Origin: Leucobacter salsicius M1-8 | GTDB taxonomy: Bacteria; Actinomycetota; Actinomycetes; Actinomycetales; Microbacteriaceae | Assembly: GCF_000350525.1 (NCBI RefSeq) | Contig: NZ_AOCN01000018.1 | Coordinates: 24,289-88,288, forward strand | Direction: 5' to 3' | Length of the DNA stretch: 64,000 nucleotides | In this document: positions 16,985 through 25,978 of the stretch, one piece after another | How the letters are laid out: each line of letters opens with the position of its first letter | How positions within the stretch are numbered: position 1 is the stretch's first letter | Notes under the pieces: model-generated | Databases searched by the model: none | Told to the model about the DNA's origin: nothing | What the model saw: only the letters and a program-made list of their open reading frames with translations | Program-made: the position numbers and the translations under genes

Positions 16985-18471
16985 CGTGTGACCTCCTTGA
17001 ACGTAAAGCTCTGCTGATCCGTGGTGGCGGGCTGTGTGGTGACGGTGGCCTTGCCTGCGAGCATGTATACCGTCACGTGGCTGGCAGTCTTCTTCGCTGC
17101 AGAGGCCGGAATTCCCGGCGGCAGGTTTGCCGTGATGGTCTGGCCGATGAAGGGGCCGCTGACGCGGTCCGCCCGCACTGCGGGAAGTGAGTCAATGATC
17201 TCGCCAGCCAGCATGCGCACATCGACCACCACGGGGGCGTCCTCGGGCATGGCGACGTGGAGTTCGCCAGCCCCGTGCCACACGACGAGGTCGGTGGGCT
17301 GCCGCGGTGAATCATCGAGGTCACGAAGGTTAATGCCGACGTTGCCCGCGATGCTCACGGACCCCACACTGTGGCCGTCAAGCTGCAGATCGCCGAACGG
17401 CTGAAAGCGCGTGCCCCAGGGCAACACCGCGGTGATGAGCAGCGCGACCACGCCGCAGAATGACAGGAATCCGATCACCCCGGTATTGCGTCCACGCATG
17501 CCCGCCACGATGAGCGAGACCGCGAGTACCGAGAGGGCAGCGATGATCGCAGCGACCAGAGGTGCCGAAAACGTTGCGACCGAGGCGCCGAGGGCGGTGA
17601 ACTCGAGCCCCGACTGGAGAGTCGCGAATGCCGCGAAGCCCGCAGCCAGGAGCGCGAATGCGAGCGTGATTAGTACGTGACCCGCGCCGAGCTTGCGGGC
17701 CTCGTGTTCCTGGGCATAACGTGCGCTCCAGGCGTCGACGCGCTCACCGGTCTCTTGCCCCCACTGCTCAGCCTTTTCGCCGAAGTGTTGCGCCTTCTCA
17801 CCCAGGCGGTTGGCCTGGTCGGTGACATTTTGCACCCAGTCGGGGGAGGGTGCTGAGGCGGCGGGCCCTGCAGGCTCGGCGGGCTCGGTGTGGTCAATAG
17901 GCGCGGTGTTGTTGCCGGAGTCGCTGGGCGTCGCGGGTCGTGCCTGCTGCGCGCGCCCGCGTTTGATGAGCAGGTGCCGCACCCAGAACGACCCCGCGAC
18001 GACCACTGAGATCCAGAACAACCAGGCCATAGTGGTGATGAGCCACTCGGGCAACCCGAGCGCACCCCACAGATCCCATCCACCGAAGCCGAAGAACAGA
18101 CCGGGGCCGATGCCCGAAGGCGCGATCCCGAAAAAGATGACGGGCAGCACAATCACGGCGCCCGCAATGACGGCCATGGTGATGACGCCCGAGTCGGCTC
18201 GTCCCCGCACAATGTCTTCGACATGAATGCGCCCCGAGGCGTTGGGGAGCAGCAGCCACCCCGCAACATAGATCAAAAGTGCCGGGCCTCCAACGATGCC
18301 GAGCACGAGGAAGACGCCGCGCACGATCAGGGGGTCGATACCAGCGCGGGCGGCAAGGCCGCCTGCCACACCAGCGAGCCAACGGTCCTGGCTGCGGGTG
18401 ACGCCAAGGCCGCGTAGCCAGCTGAAGAAACCGCTGCCGTTGTGCGTTGGTGGGTCGAGTTGAGAGGTCAT
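16981..18471 (-). CDS. PspC domain / toastrack membrane protein
   Basis: 496 residues from ATG 18471. An N-terminal PspC domain (about 25-90) carries TRSQDRWLAGVAGGLAARAGIDPLIVR and a hydrophobic helix; several more membrane helices follow (about 95-185 and 285-385), with a charged, coiled-coil-like linker (DQANRLGEKAQHFGEKAEQW) between. The C-terminal 110 residues look like the beta-stacked toastrack (LiaF/DUF4097-like) domain, with repeats such as HSVGSVSIAGNVGINLRDL and LVVWHGAGELHVAMPEDAPV. Such proteins act with two-component systems in envelope-stress sensing; here the PspC-fused kinase and LuxR regulator are transcribed divergently. Confidence 0.82.
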   Translation of the reverse strand: MTSQLDPPTHNGSGFFSWLRGLGVTRSQDRWLAGVAGGLAARAGIDPLIVRGVFLVLGIVGGPALLIYVAGWLLLPNASGRIHVEDIVRGRADSGVITMAVIAGAVIVLPVIFFGIAPSGIGPGLFFGFGGWDLWGALGLPEWLITTMAWLFWISVVVAGSFWVRHLLIKRGRAQQARPATPSDSGNNTAPIDHTEPAEPAGPAASAPSPDWVQNVTDQANRLGEKAQHFGEKAEQWGQETGERVDAWSARYAQEHEARKLGAGHVLITLAFALLAAGFAAFATLQSGLEFTALGASVATFSAPLVAAIIAALSVLAVSLIVAGMRGRNTGVIGFLSFCGVVALLITAVLPWGTRFQPFGDLQLDGHSVGSVSIAGNVGINLRDLDDSPRQPTDLVVWHGAGELHVAMPEDAPVVVDVRMLAGEIIDSLPAVRADRVSGPFIGQTITANLPPGIPASAAKKTASHVTVYMLAGKATVTTQPATTDQQSFTFKEVTR

Positions 18472-18584
18472 AGGACCAGTCTCGTGCGGTGGCGCTCCCG
18501 CCGCCATCGGGGTTTGCCCTGATCTGACCCTGAGACTTGTGCCCGGGGCACGTCGTTGTCGGCCGTTGCTGCTTTGATGGAAAC

Positions 18585-19901
18585 ATGACAAAACTCCAGC
18601 TCGTGCGACCGCGGCAGGACACCCTGCTCGCAGGAGTGTGTGCGGGGCTGGCAACGCACCTGGGGGTGCCGGTGGCTGCGGTGCGCGCGGTCATGCTCGG
18701 GCTTACCCTGGTCGGCGGGTTCGGGGTGCTGCTCTACGCGTGGCTGTGGGTGACGGTGCCAGCCGTGGGCATTGACGACGTGACGCCGCTGCGGCGTGCG
18801 CTCACCCCCAAAGCGGCACAGGGAAGTGAAGGCCTGGTTGCGCCGGATCCAGACACCGCTGCTGACGCGTCGATTGAGGCTCTGACGAAGCCAGCCACAG
18901 GCGAACGTGCACACCGCCGGCGTTGGCCGATCGCCGAACTGCTCCTGGGCGGCAGCCTGCTCATCGCGGGGCTCGGGCTCGTGCTCAATCGTTTGGGCGT
19001 GGGCGTCAACCTCGAGGTGATTCTGCCCGCGCTCGCCGTGCTCGTGGGCGTCGGCCTTGCCTGGTGGCAGATCGCCGACCGTGAGCGCCCAGACCGTCAT
19101 CCACTGCCGCGGGTGCTCGGCGCGCTCACCCTCGTGGCGGTGGGGGTGCTGATGTTCTTTGTGACGGCACGCCAGCCCAGCGCGTGGACCGTGATCGCGG
19201 CGGCGCTCGCAGTGCTCACCGGTGTCGCGCTCGCGCTCGCGCCGTGGGTGTTGCGGCTCAACCGCGAGCTCATCACCGAGCGAGCCACCGGCGCCCGCGA
19301 GGCCGAACGCGCCGACATTGCCGCCCACCTGCATGATTCGGTGCTCCAGACCCTCGCCCTGATCCAGCAGCGTTCCGAGCCCGGCAGCGAGGTGGCCCGC
19401 ATCGCCCGCCGGCAAGAGCGTGAGCTGCGCGAGTGGCTGTTTCGTGGCGCTGACGGGGGTTCCGCTGCTCCACGGGAGAGCGCAGAGACCGAGCTGCGCG
19501 AACACGCGGTGAGCCTTGAATCGGCGTTCGCTGTCCAGTTCGAGGTGGTCTCGGTGGGGCAGGCCGCGGTGGCACCCGCGCTGCTGATCGCTGCGGCGCG
19601 TGAGGCGATGCTCAACGCCGCCCAGCACGCGGGCGGCAGCGTTACGGTCTACCTCGAGATGACAGGCGACCTCGTGTCGATCGACGTCACCGACCGTGGC
19701 CCCGGGCTCGACGTCTCGGCACTGCCCGCGGACCGAATGGGCGTGAGCGAATCGATCCTCGGTCGCATCGAACGGGCGGGCGGCACCGCATCGATCAAAC
19801 CCGGCCCGGGCGGCGCAGGCACAACGGTCAGGCTCTCGGTCGCGCGCGATCCGGAGCCCGAGAGTACGCAAGCAGACAGCAACAGCGAGAGGCACACATG
19901 A
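18585..19901 (+). CDS. PspC-domain sensor histidine kinase (NarL/LiaS type)
   Basis: 438 residues. Residues 1-65 are a PspC domain (LVRPRQDTLLAGVCAGLATHLGVPVAAVRAV) fused to membrane helices (about 40-65, 120-140, 148-165, 185-225), then a HisKA_3 domain with His250 in ADIAAHLHDSVLQTL and an HATPase_c domain with REAMLNAAQHAGG and DRGPGLD. The phospho-acceptor His and N-box are intact. The next gene, its LuxR-type partner, overlaps by four bases. The PspC domain is shared with the divergent membrane protein, suggesting that they sense the same envelope signal. Confidence 0.88.
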   Translation: MTKLQLVRPRQDTLLAGVCAGLATHLGVPVAAVRAVMLGLTLVGGFGVLLYAWLWVTVPAVGIDDVTPLRRALTPKAAQGSEGLVAPDPDTAADASIEALTKPATGERAHRRRWPIAELLLGGSLLIAGLGLVLNRLGVGVNLEVILPALAVLVGVGLAWWQIADRERPDRHPLPRVLGALTLVAVGVLMFFVTARQPSAWTVIAAALAVLTGVALALAPWVLRLNRELITERATGAREAERADIAAHLHDSVLQTLALIQQRSEPGSEVARIARRQERELREWLFRGADGGSAAPRESAETELREHAVSLESAFAVQFEVVSVGQAAVAPALLIAAAREAMLNAAQHAGGSVTVYLEMTGDLVSIDVTDRGPGLDVSALPADRMGVSESILGRIERAGGTASIKPGPGGAGTTVRLSVARDPEPESTQADSNSERHT

Positions 19902-20575
19902 GTGAGCAAGCGGATGCACCCAGGATTAGGGTCGTGATCGTCGATGACCACCAGATCTTTCGGACCGGGCTGAAAACCTCACTCGGGGGCGAGCTCGACG
20001 TTGTCGGCGAGGCGGCCACGGTCGATGAGGCGATCGCGTGCGTACGAGATGCGCGGCCCGATGTCGTGCTGCTCGACGTGCACCTGCCAGGTGGCGGTGG
20101 CGGTGGCGGCGCCGAGGTGCTGCGTGCACTCGCCGCAGAGCCCACCCTCGGCACGACCCGGTTTCTGGCGCTGAGTGTTTCGGACGCCGCAGATGATGTG
20201 GTGACCGTGATCCGATCTGGCGCCCGCGGCTATCTCACAAAGACCTCCTCGGGAGCCGAAGTTACGGCGGCGGTGCAGCGCGTGCACGGCGGCGACGCGG
20301 TGTTCTCGCCGCGGCTCGCGGGCTTCGTGCTCGACGCCTTTGGAGTGGGCGGCGGTGAGACCGCGGCCGCAGACGACGAGCTTGATCGGCTCTCTGCACG
20401 GGAGCAAGAGGTGATGCGCATGATTGCGCGCGGCTACGCGTACAAGGAGGTCGCGGCCGAGCTATTTCTCTCGGTAAAAACAGTCGAAACCCACGTTTCA
20501 AAGGTGCTGCGCAAGCTGCAATTGTCGAACAGACACGAGCTCACAGCGTGGGCACTGTCGCGCCGATTGCTGTGA
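19898..20575 (+). CDS. LuxR/NarL-family response regulator
   Basis: 225 residues. Receiver domain with acidic pair DD16-17, phospho-acceptor Asp60 in DVVLLDVHLP, and GARGYLTKTSSG as the conserved lysine region; C-terminal LuxR helix-turn-helix RLSAREQEVMRMIARGYAYKE through SVKTVETHVSKVLRKL. A glycine run (GGGGGGG, residues about 65-71) lengthens the loop after the phospho-site. ATG lies inside the kinase stop (ATGA). Cognate regulator of the PspC kinase; targets probably include the divergent PspC/toastrack operon. Confidence 0.92.
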   Translation: MSEQADAPRIRVVIVDDHQIFRTGLKTSLGGELDVVGEAATVDEAIACVRDARPDVVLLDVHLPGGGGGGGAEVLRALAAEPTLGTTRFLALSVSDAADDVVTVIRSGARGYLTKTSSGAEVTAAVQRVHGGDAVFSPRLAGFVLDAFGVGGGETAAADDELDRLSAREQEVMRMIARGYAYKEVAAELFLSVKTVETHVSKVLRKLQLSNRHELTAWALSRRLL

Positions 20576-20612
20576 TCGGCTGACTCCCGCGCGCTAGGGC
20601 TACGATAGTGGG

Positions 20613-22406
20613 GTGATTACACGGCTCAGCAACTACTTCCTGAAGACACTTCGCGAGGACCCCTCAGACGCCGAGGTCGCCAGCCACCGGCTGCTGGTGC
20701 GCGCGGGCTACATTCGTCGGCAGTCGCCGGGCGTCTTCGGCTGGATGCCGCTGGGCCTTCGCGTGAAGGGCAAGCTCGAGCAGATCGTACGCGATGAGAT
20801 GCTCGCCGCGGGCGCACACGAGGTGCACTTCCCGGCCATGCTGCCGCGCGAGCCCTACGAGGCCACGGGCCGCTGGGAAGAGTACGGCGACGCGCTCTTC
20901 CGTCTGCAGGATCGCCACGGTGCAGACCACCTGCTCGCGCCGACCCACGAGGAAGCCTTCACCGTCATGGTGAAGGACATCGTGACCTCCTACAAGGACC
21001 TGCCGCTGTCTCTGTTCCAGATTCAGGACAAGTACCGCGACGAGGCGCGTCCTCGCGCCGGTCTGCTGCGCGGCCGCGAATTCACGATGAAGGACGCCTA
21101 TTCGTTCGACGTCACCGACGAGGGTCTCGCCGCGAGCTACCAGAAGCAGCGTGACGCCTACGAGCGCATCTTTACGCGTCTGGGCCTCGAGTACGTCATC
21201 GTGTCGGCTGACGCTGGCGCCATGGGGGGCTCGCGCAGCGAGGAGTTCCTGCTGCCGACCGCGATCGGTGAGGACACCTTCGTGCGTTCGGCCGGTGGCT
21301 ACGCCGCCAACGTCGAGGCCTACGTGACGCCCGTTCCCGAGGCGCTGCCCATCGAGGGACAGGCCGCCGCGGTCGTCTACGACTCGCCCAACACCCCCAC
21401 GATCGACACCCTCGTCGCGCACACGAACGCGGTGCTGCCGCGCGAGGACGGGCGCGAGTGGACTGCCGCTGACACGCTCAAGAACGTGGTGCTGGCGATC
21501 ACGCCGACCGCGGGCGAGCACGCCGGTGAGCGCGAAATCGTTGTCGTCGGCATCCCCGGCGACCGAGACGCCGATATGAAGCGAGCCGAGGTTGCGTTCC
21601 CGGGCTGTGACATCGAGCCTGCCAACGCAGGGGATCTCGCGAAGCACCCGGGTCTGGTTCCCGGTTACATCGGTGCCGCACGCGTGGCTGCTGATGGCTT
21701 GACTACCCCGGTCCTCGGCACTGAGTCCGAGACCGGCGTGCGCTACCTGCTCGACCCCCGCATCGTGCCCGGCACGAGCTGGGTCACCGGCGCCAACATC
21801 GACGCGAAGCACGTGGCGCACCTGGTGGCCGGCCGCGACTTCACCGCCGACGGCGTTGTCGACATCGCATCCGTACGCGATGGCGATCCGGCCCCCGATG
21901 GATCGGGCCCCATCGAGACGGCACGCGGCATGGAGATCGGCCACGTGTTCCAGCTCGGACGCAAGTACGCCGAGGCCCTGGGCCTCAAGGTGCTTGATGA
22001 GAACGGCAAGCTCGTTACCGTGACAATGGGCTCGTACGGCATCGGCGTGACCCGCATCATGGCGATTCTCGCCGAGCTGAACCACGACGACCGCGGCCTG
22101 ATTTGGCCCGAGTCGGTGGCACCGTTCGACGTGCATCTCGTGGCTACGGGCAAGGATCCCGCGATCCTCGAGGCGGCCGAGGAGCTTGCCGCGACGCTCG
22201 AAGGTGCCAGCATCGACGTACTGTTCGACGACCGCCCCAAGGTGTCGCCCGGCGTGAAGTTCGGCGACGCCGAGCTCATCGGTGTGCCCCGCGTGGTCGT
22301 CGTAGGCCGCGATGTGGCCGAGGGACTGGCCGAGGTGTGGGACCGCACCACGGGCGCCAAGGAGAAGGTCGCGATCGCTGAGATCCCGGCGCTGTTCGCC
22401 AAATAG
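20613..22406 (+). CDS. proS: Prolyl-tRNA synthetase (bacterial type, with editing domain)
   Basis: 597 residues. Class II synthetase. Motif 1 and the tRNA/ATP region appear in [20 protein letters not shown]; motif 2 in [25 protein letters not shown]; motif 3 in [13 protein letters not shown]. An INS editing domain (YbaK-like) lies between motifs 2 and 3 (about 225-385), and a C-terminal anticodon-binding domain ends the protein. GTG 20613 has TACGAT six bases before it (leaderless signature). A very strong terminator at 22417-22464 isolates it from the WXG100 cassette downstream. Confidence 0.96.
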   Translation: MITRLSNYFLKTLREDPSDAEVASHRLLVRAGYIRRQSPGVFGWMPLGLRVKGKLEQIVRDEMLAAGAHEVHFPAMLPREPYEATGRWEEYGDALFRLQDRHGADHLLAPTHEEAFTVMVKDIVTSYKDLPLSLFQIQDKYRDEARPRAGLLRGREFTMKDAYSFDVTDEGLAASYQKQRDAYERIFTRLGLEYVIVSADAGAMGGSRSEEFLLPTAIGEDTFVRSAGGYAANVEAYVTPVPEALPIEGQAAAVVYDSPNTPTIDTLVAHTNAVLPREDGREWTAADTLKNVVLAITPTAGEHAGEREIVVVGIPGDRDADMKRAEVAFPGCDIEPANAGDLAKHPGLVPGYIGAARVAADGLTTPVLGTESETGVRYLLDPRIVPGTSWVTGANIDAKHVAHLVAGRDFTADGVVDIASVRDGDPAPDGSGPIETARGMEIGHVFQLGRKYAEALGLKVLDENGKLVTVTMGSYGIGVTRIMAILAELNHDDRGLIWPESVAPFDVHLVATGKDPAILEAAEELAATLEGASIDVLFDDRPKVSPGVKFGDAELIGVPRVVVVGRDVAEGLAEVWDRTTGAKEKVAIAEIPALFAK

Positions 22407-22416
22407 CGCAACCTGC

Positions 22417-22464
22417 AACCGCGGCGGTGCGGGCCCCATCGGGGCCGCACCGCCGCGGTTTTTT
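22417..22464 (+). terminator. Terminator after proS
   Basis: A stem of about 20 bp (22417-22437 with 22441-22460) and a run of six T's. It clearly separates proS from the cassette that begins at 22668. Confidence 0.9.
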
Positions 22465-22535
22465 GTTCCCCGGGGTGCTCGAACGGTCGCAGGTGAGTTC
22501 GTCCACAGCGGCTCCGGATCGCTGCCCGTGACAAG

Positions 22536-22544
22536 TTATCCACA
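22536..22544 (+). promoter_or_regulatory. DnaA-box-like sequence upstream of WXG100 gene
   Basis: A perfect TTATCCACA, in the 203-bp region between the proS terminator and the WXG100 start. A second identical nonamer lies at 43961-43969. Two isolated boxes do not make an origin; a DnaA regulatory role is only possible. Confidence 0.3.
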
Positions 22545-22667
22545 GATTGCATCGGACCCCGTTTCTGCCACTTAGAGCGGGCTATGGTTCTGCGTACGCG
22601 ACCACGGTGGTTGCGGAGAGAGCGGGCTGAGTGAGCTCGCTCGGCACCGGATCGAGGGGGATTCATC

Positions 22668-22961
22668 ATGGCCAACATCAATGTCTCGTACGCCGAGATG
22701 GAGCAGGCGGGCACGCAGCTGGGCAGCGGGCGCGAGGAAATCAGCCAGAAGTTGCAGCAGATGCAGCAACTCATCAATTCACTCGTGTCGTCGGGGTTCG
22801 TGACCGACCAGGCATCGGGCAAGTTCAATGACGCGTATGCCGACTACACGACCAGCGCAAACACGGTGATCGCCAAGCTGAGCGAAATTCAAACCTTTCT
22901 CACCCAGACCGCCGCCGCCATGCGTGACATGGACGCGCAGATCGCGGCGCGCATTAACTAG
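22668..22961 (+). CDS. WXG100 family (ESAT-6-like) type VII secretion substrate
   Basis: 97 residues, predicted helical hairpin. The opening ANINVSYAEMEQAGTQLGSGREEI and the central turn LVSSGFVTDQASGKFNDAY match actinobacterial WXG100 proteins that carry SGF in place of W-X-G. Such proteins are small dimeric substrates or chaperones of ESX/type VII secretion. AGGGGGAT before ATG 22668 is a fair ribosome-binding site. First gene of a four-gene cassette; no EccC-type ATPase or other secretion-channel gene is in the window, so the secretion machine must be elsewhere. Confidence 0.85.
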   Translation: MANINVSYAEMEQAGTQLGSGREEISQKLQQMQQLINSLVSSGFVTDQASGKFNDAYADYTTSANTVIAKLSEIQTFLTQTAAAMRDMDAQIAARIN

Positions 22962-22989
22962 CTCACCCTATTGCAGCTGGGGGATCAAC

Positions 22990-23304
22990 ATGGATGACGG
23001 GCTCGGGCTGAGCGACACCGTCTTCGAAAATTGTGCGGCGTCGTGCCGGGAAGCGAGCGCGGCGCTGGAAGACCCTGCACGCGCCACCGCCACGGTGCTG
23101 CACGGGGTCACCGACATCGGCGCGCGGGTGAGCGAGTTCGTATCTGCTCTTGCCATCGCGTGCGGCGTACTTGCCTCGGCGGCGGAGGGTGTCAGCTCGA
23201 GCGCTGTGGCGTGCAAGCGGGCGAGCGACCTGGTGGAAGACGGTGCCGTGGCGGCTCTGGCCGACGTGGGCGGGGGCAATGGATCAGGCGGGGGCCAACG
23301 ATGA
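22990..23304 (+). CDS. Small helical protein of WXG100 cassette, unknown
   Basis: 104 residues, rich in Ala, Ser, Val and Glu with long predicted helices (SDTVFENCAASCREASAALED; ARVSEFVSALAIACGVLASA) and a Gly-rich tail. It has three cysteines in the first 70 residues and no signal peptide. The arrangement (28 bp after the WXG100 gene, ATGA overlap with the hydrolase gene) and size suggest a second ESX-like partner or chaperone, but I see no named domain. ATG 22990 follows CTGGGGGATCAAC. Confidence 0.65.
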   Translation: MDDGLGLSDTVFENCAASCREASAALEDPARATATVLHGVTDIGARVSEFVSALAIACGVLASAAEGVSSSAVACKRASDLVEDGAVAALADVGGGNGSGGGQR

Positions 23305-25145
23305 CCGAGGTGCCGCTGTCTGCATCGGCCGTGCTGCCCAGGCCGTCTCCGGTCTGCGCGGGGGACACCGATTCGCTGTGTGATCTCATTTCTGGCGCCG
23401 AAGCCGGCGCCGCCGAATGTCAAGAACACGCGGCTAGCGCCGAGCAGGCGCTGGAGACTGCACGAGGACGTGCGGTGCGAGCGCTCGACATGCGACTCGG
23501 GCACCTACAGACCAGCGCCTCCCTCGTTGCACGCAGCGCAGCGTCTGCGCTGCTGGCGACACAGGGATACGCGCGGGCCGTCGCGCAAATTCATGCGGTG
23601 GCGCGATCGCTCGACGACGAGGTTGCGTTTCTGCTCGTGCGGGTACGCACGAGCGTCGCAACAATAGAAGAGATCGTCCGCCGAAAGCGGGTGTGGGTTG
23701 GGGTGGACTGGCGCACGCCGCCCCCGCTGTTCATGCCCGTGGCGCAGGGAACGCCTGACTCCTCTGGGCCCTCGCTCTCAAGCGATGCCGATTCGTTCAA
23801 CTGGTCGCAAGCGGCCGGGGTATGGGCGGGGGCCCTCGCTCAGATTGACGGGGCTTGCACCCGGTGGCGTAGTCTCGTCACTCAGCGAGAGGAGGCCGAG
23901 CGGGCACTCGTAGGGGCACTGAGACGCACAGTACTGGTCGCCGCTGGTCCCGGGGCCTCCGCACCCGCGTCAGCCGTCGTGTCCACGCTGACCGCGCTGC
24001 TCTCCACGGCACGTCCGTGGGCGGCACCGTCGGTGCAACGATTATTCGGGGGCACACTCTCACCGGACGAAGTGGCGAAGCTGTGGCAACAGCTGGAGTC
24101 CGATGGAACCGATGTTGAGCAACTCGTGGATCAGTACAGCTTTGAGCTGGCTGGCCTAGACGGGCTGCCGTTCGAGGTGCGGGACCGCGCGGCACGGGTT
24201 GCTCTGGACTACGCGTTGAGCGGCAAGACCGAGCTTGCGCACGCATTTGCGCGGCTGGGGCTCTCTCCCGACGACATGACCCTGACAGACCTTCGGCGAG
24301 ATCTGGTGGCTGTGAAGGACGCAGTGGGCACAGCCACCGACTTATCCGTCGGTACCGGGGCCATCGTGCAGCTCGCCATGCTGGGAAGTCACGATGGCGC
24401 GGTGACTGCGGCCATCTCAGTGGGTGACCTGGACGCCGCGAGCAGGGTGGGGGTATTTGTATCGGGCATGAACTCTTCGGTGCGGGGTGCGGACGATGCC
24501 GTTCCGGGGATGCGGGAGGTGCAGCGCGGCATCGGACAATCAGCGATGGTGACTTGGATTGGCTATCGTTCGCCGGGCGTTACGGAAGAGGCGTTTCAAA
24601 ACAGGGCCGAGCGCGGCAGCTGGCCATTGGCATCGTTTCTGGACGGGATCACGGCCGCACGGCAAGGCTCGCCGCCGTCGTGCTTTGCTCTTCTCGGGCA
24701 CTCGTACGGCACCAATGTCGCGGCCGAAGCGCTCAAGCTGGGCGGCCACGAGATTGACACCTTCGTGACGATTGGTTCTGCAGGGCTCAAGAGCGGTACG
24801 ACATCGGGTGAACTCGGGGTCGACGAAATCCACGCGACCCACGCGGAGGGCGACAATATCGCCCCCATTGGGCAAAAGGTGCACTTTCGGGCGACCATCA
24901 ACGGAGGGCTGGGCTATTTGCCGAGGGTAGACCCGCGCGACCTCGAGGGAGCGGTGACCTTCTCCTCCGAGGAAAGCTCTGAGGGCAAGCGGGTGACAAT
25001 GCACAACCTGAAGTTGCCGATCGACTGGGGCGGGGCGCAGTGGGCGGCCGACCGCCTCGACGGGGTGGCGAAGGCCGATGAGATCGGGTACCTGGATCCC
25101 CGCTCAACGACGGTGTACGAACTCATCAACATCCTAGGAGGCTGA
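23301..25145 (+). CDS. Alpha/beta hydrolase (DUF1023-like), putative type VII effector
   Basis: 614 residues. The N-terminal 230 are helical and Ala-rich with heptad-like stretches, as in T7SS-associated N-terminal domains; a middle helical region follows. The C-terminal about 220 residues are an alpha/beta hydrolase of DUF1023 type: VGVFVSGMNSSVRGAD, then nucleophile Ser468 in the elbow LLGHSYGTNVAAEAL, and later TIGSAG, an EGDNIAP acid region and MHNLKLP, which could supply the catalytic His. Substrate unknown (ester or lipid is the fold's usual type). Start overlaps the upstream stop (ATGA); the lipoprotein gene starts two bases after its stop. Confidence 0.78.
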   Translation: MTEVPLSASAVLPRPSPVCAGDTDSLCDLISGAEAGAAECQEHAASAEQALETARGRAVRALDMRLGHLQTSASLVARSAASALLATQGYARAVAQIHAVARSLDDEVAFLLVRVRTSVATIEEIVRRKRVWVGVDWRTPPPLFMPVAQGTPDSSGPSLSSDADSFNWSQAAGVWAGALAQIDGACTRWRSLVTQREEAERALVGALRRTVLVAAGPGASAPASAVVSTLTALLSTARPWAAPSVQRLFGGTLSPDEVAKLWQQLESDGTDVEQLVDQYSFELAGLDGLPFEVRDRAARVALDYALSGKTELAHAFARLGLSPDDMTLTDLRRDLVAVKDAVGTATDLSVGTGAIVQLAMLGSHDGAVTAAISVGDLDAASRVGVFVSGMNSSVRGADDAVPGMREVQRGIGQSAMVTWIGYRSPGVTEEAFQNRAERGSWPLASFLDGITAARQGSPPSCFALLGHSYGTNVAAEALKLGGHEIDTFVTIGSAGLKSGTTSGELGVDEIHATHAEGDNIAPIGQKVHFRATINGGLGYLPRVDPRDLEGAVTFSSEESSEGKRVTMHNLKLPIDWGGAQWAADRLDGVAKADEIGYLDPRSTTVYELINILGG

Positions 25146-25147
25146 CA

Positions 25148-25903
25148 ATGAGGCAGCGAAGCTGGTACACAATCGCGGGGGCCGGAGTGCTCGCCGCGGT
25201 AGCGTTTGCGGGCTGCACCGCCTGGGAATCGAGGGAGTTGCCGCCAGTGCTCGATGCCGCCGGGGTATCCCAGGAGCAGGCGATGCAGTCATCGCTTCCC
25301 GAGCAGTTCGCTCTCGTGGCACAGCGATATCGAGCATTCAACGAGATAGTCACGGAGACGCAACTCGGGGTTCATCAGGGGGAGTGGATTTCCTCAGGAC
25401 CAATGGGAAACTTCATGACGATGGGAGGCGACGGACTTTCTTCAGCGCTTGCTGGGCAAGCAGACGGTGACAATAGTTACTACCTAGATGCATTCTGGCG
25501 CCTTGACAACGTCGACGCGCCGGAGGCCAAACTGGAAGCAGCTCAGGCGCGATGGGAATCAGAGGGATGGGTGACCTCGAAGGACGAGAGCGATGTGATC
25601 CCTGGAGCCTTTCGTGTCACGGCAACAGCAGAAGACGGTACTTGGCTTGCGTTGAGCATGATGCGAGGAGGCATTAGTCTCACCGCATACTCAGGCGTGT
25701 ATTGGGGTGACCGCGAAGCGCTCGCCGCTGCAATCTGGAACATCATGCAGAACGAACGCAACGAGGGAATCGGCTGGCGACCGGAACGGGTCAACGCCGA
25801 AGGATACGGCCTGATCCGGCCCGGAGAATACGCGCCGTACCCAGCGTGGCACGACATCGCCTACGCCGAGCGGCTTGAGGAATCGCCACTCTGGGCTGAG
25901 TGA
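25148..25903 (+). CDS. Lipoprotein of WXG100/hydrolase cassette
   Basis: 251 residues. Lipoprotein signal peptide with hydrophobic core AGAGVLAAVAFAGC (acylated Cys at about 23). The mature domain is acidic with many Trp residues (WISSGPMGNF, AFWRLDNVD, ARWESEGW, IGWRPERV). No named family recognised. A strong AGGAGG lies just upstream, overlapping the hydrolase 3' end. Codon use and A/T content look slightly different from the neighbours. Tight linkage to a putative secreted hydrolase makes it a candidate immunity or accessory protein on the outer face of the membrane; this is inference from position only. Confidence 0.72.
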   Translation: MRQRSWYTIAGAGVLAAVAFAGCTAWESRELPPVLDAAGVSQEQAMQSSLPEQFALVAQRYRAFNEIVTETQLGVHQGEWISSGPMGNFMTMGGDGLSSALAGQADGDNSYYLDAFWRLDNVDAPEAKLEAAQARWESEGWVTSKDESDVIPGAFRVTATAEDGTWLALSMMRGGISLTAYSGVYWGDREALAAAIWNIMQNERNEGIGWRPERVNAEGYGLIRPGEYAPYPAWHDIAYAERLEESPLWAE

Positions 25904-25978
25904 CGTAAGCTAGGTTCTTCGATCCGTTGCACGGATCGCACATCTGAATAGACATTTCAATACCTGAAGGAGAGCATC

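Noticed and set aside
18468..19919. Minus-strand open frame of 483 codons opposite the PspC kinase
   Set aside because: Mirror of the kinase gene, His/Arg/Glu-rich composition typical of antisense frames.
20664..22439. Minus-strand open frame of 591 codons opposite proS
   Set aside because: Very long but exactly antisense to proS, crosses its terminator and has no motif.
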